6,798 nt of DNA from Ilumatobacteraceae bacterium (lineage in GTDB: Bacteria; Actinomycetota; Acidimicrobiia; Acidimicrobiales; Ilumatobacteraceae), in the NCBI GenBank assembly GCA_025464045.1, contig JAODBQ010000141.1:1-6798 (forward strand). The letters run 5' to 3'. Every line of letters starts with the position of its first letter. Within the stretch, counting starts at the first letter, position 1. Made by a program: the position numbers and the translations under genes. Positions 5,455 through 6,798 of the stretch are shown here, piece after piece. The notes under the pieces were generated by a model. That model saw nothing but the letters and a program-made list of their open reading frames with translations, was not told the DNA's origin and ran no database searches.

Positions 5455-6777
5455 GTGCGTGGCACCATCGTCACCGTCGACAACGGTGCCCGAGTGATCG
5501 CGGACGGCGCTGTCGCGGTCGCCGGTGGGGAGATCGTGGCCATCGGACCCTTCGCCGACCTGCGCGCTGATGCGCCGAGGGCGCAGGTGATCGGGTCGGT
5601 CGATGCGCTGGTGACGCCGGGCTACGTCAATGCGCACCAGCACCTCACCGGGGACCGCTTGATCGCCTCGTGCATCCCCGACGACATCGACAGCCAGGCG
5701 GCGATCTTCGACTGGGCGGTGCCGGTGCACACCGCCCACACCGGCGACGACGACGAGCTGTCGGCCACGCTGGCCTCGATCGCGGCGGTGCGCAACGGGA
5801 TCACCTGCACGATCGAGGCGGGCACGGTGGCCCATCCCGACCGCGTTGCGGCCGGGGCGCAGGCGGTGGGCATGCGCCTCGGGCTGGGGCAGTGGGGGTG
5901 GGACGTCGCCGACGCGCCGTTCGCTGCGCCGGCGCACGAGGTGGTCGCCCGCCACGCCGACCTGCTCGACCGCTACCCGCCGGGCGGGCTGGTCGAGGCA
6001 TGGGTGACGCTGGTCGGCCACGATCTGATGAGCGACGAGCTCGCCGCGGACGCCAGCGAGCTGGCCAGGTCCCGCGGCGCACGGATGACGTTCCACCTGT
6101 CGCCGCACGCCGGCGACGCGGCGAGCTACCTCGCCCGGACCGGCCGGCGGCCGTTCGTGCACCTCGACTCGCTCGGCGTCCTCGGCGAGCACGTGCTCGT
6201 GGCCCACGCGGTGCACCTCGACGATGCCGAGGTCGAGGTCGTGCTGCGCACCCGGACCGCCGTCGCCGCGTGCCCGTGGGCGTACCTGCGCCTCGCCCAA
6301 GGGGTCACCCGCGCCGGTCGTCACGGCGAGCTGTTCGCCAGCGGTGGACGGCTCGCGCTCGGCTGCGACGCCGAGAACGCCGGCGACGCGGTGGACGTGC
6401 TGCGCGCCGCCGCGCTGTTCGTCGGGCTGGAGCGCGACCGCGCCGGCGACCCGGCGAGCCTCACCGCGCACCACGGGCTCGAGCTGGCCACGATCCGCGG
6501 CGCCGAGGCGATCGGCAAGGCATCGGTGCTGGGCTCGTTGGAGGTCGGCAAGCACGCGGACCTGGTGGTGCACGACACGAGCGACGTGCAGTGGACGCCG
6601 CGCTCGGTGGACCCCGTGCGGCAGCTGATCTGGGCGTCGGACGGTCGTTCCGTGCGCGACGTGCTGATCGCCGGTCGTCAGGTCGTACGCGACGGTCGCT
6701 GCATCACCGTCGATCTCGATGGTCTGCGCGCCGAAGCCACCGCGAGGCGCGACCACATGCTCCGCTCGCGCACCTGA
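5455..6777 (+). CDS. Metal-dependent amidohydrolase, TRZ/ATZ-deaminase-like superfamily; substrate unknown
   Basis: This 440-residue cytoplasmic hydrolase has the usual build: a small N-terminal beta-sandwich (about 1-50), a TIM barrel carrying the metal site, and a returning C-terminal sandwich with the typical GSLEVGKHADLVV and VLIAGRQVVRDGR segments. Metal-site candidates are His61 and His63 in VNAHQHLTGD, His214 in MTFHLSPH, His251 in VAHAVHLDD and Asp305 in LGCDAENAGD. This order matches the cyclic-amidine deaminase and chlorohydrolase-type members, which hydrolyse C-N or C-Cl bonds on ring compounds or release ammonia. The HxxE motif with the catalytic Glu of many relatives reads HLSP here, so the reaction may differ. 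The start at GTG 5455 is chosen for its ribosome binding site; GTG 5404 would add 17 residues of low-complexity sequence. It is transcribed divergently from the CAP gene and appears monocistronic up to the window edge. The substrate cannot be named from sequence. Confidence 0.92.
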   Translation: MRGTIVTVDNGARVIADGAVAVAGGEIVAIGPFADLRADAPRAQVIGSVDALVTPGYVNAHQHLTGDRLIASCIPDDIDSQAAIFDWAVPVHTAHTGDDDELSATLASIAAVRNGITCTIEAGTVAHPDRVAAGAQAVGMRLGLGQWGWDVADAPFAAPAHEVVARHADLLDRYPPGGLVEAWVTLVGHDLMSDELAADASELARSRGARMTFHLSPHAGDAASYLARTGRRPFVHLDSLGVLGEHVLVAHAVHLDDAEVEVVLRTRTAVAACPWAYLRLAQGVTRAGRHGELFASGGRLALGCDAENAGDAVDVLRAAALFVGLERDRAGDPASLTAHHGLELATIRGAEAIGKASVLGSLEVGKHADLVVHDTSDVQWTPRSVDPVRQLIWASDGRSVRDVLIAGRQVVRDGRCITVDLDGLRAEATARRDHMLRSRT

Positions 6778-6798
6778 CCGACGCCAGCGCGCCAGTCC

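Noticed and set aside
5257..6756. Extension of the CAP frame upstream to give a 671-residue protein
   Set aside because: The added part is antisense to the amidohydrolase gene and has no domain character. A good ribosome binding site and a signal peptide support the start at 5256.

Overview
The window is very GC-rich (roughly 70% or more by eye), with strong G/C preference at third codon positions and frequent GTG starts. This fits a high-GC Gram-positive chromosome (Actinomycetota). An Acidimicrobiia-like lineage is possible, but that is an impression from protein flavour, not something the sequence proves. I see no tRNA, rRNA, CRISPR array, insertion sequence or phage gene.

Layout from left to right: 1-131 is non-coding or holds the end of a gene outside the window. 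It contains a 10-bp tandem duplication and small inverted repeats. Four genes on the minus strand follow, read right to left: a secreted CAP/SCP1-domain protein (4741-5256), a 980-residue SNF2-family ATPase (1762-4704), a SWIM zinc-finger protein (887-1765) and a FadR-type GntR/FCD regulator (132-872). A roughly 200-bp divergent intergenic region (5257-5454) separates them from a plus-strand metal-dependent amidohydrolase (5455-6777). The last 21 bases hold nothing I can identify. No stretch over 300 bases lacks a gene.

The functional core is the SNF2 ATPase plus SWIM protein pair. The two genes overlap by four bases (GTGA), so they are almost certainly co-translated, and the two domains are known partners in bacteria. 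They probably act together on nucleic acid or nucleoprotein, but the biological role is unknown. The regulator begins 14 bp after the SWIM stop and carries a near-perfect FadR-type operator core (TGGTCAGACC) in its own 5' end, which suggests autoregulation. The CAP gene lies 36 bp upstream of the SNF2 gene. The gap holds a perfect 7-bp hairpin whose 3' arm contains the SNF2 gene's ribosome binding site, so it may be an attenuator, a translational-coupling device or a weak terminator.

Most of this is recognisable chromosomal content. The points worth a second look are the regulatory structures (operator in the regulator gene, hairpin over the SNF2 ribosome binding site, palindromes in the divergent region), the His-to-Cys change at a usual metal-ligand position of the regulator, and the unusual metal-site motif of the amidohydrolase. 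I do not see convincing evidence of a new multi-gene system beyond the SNF2-SWIM-regulator cluster.
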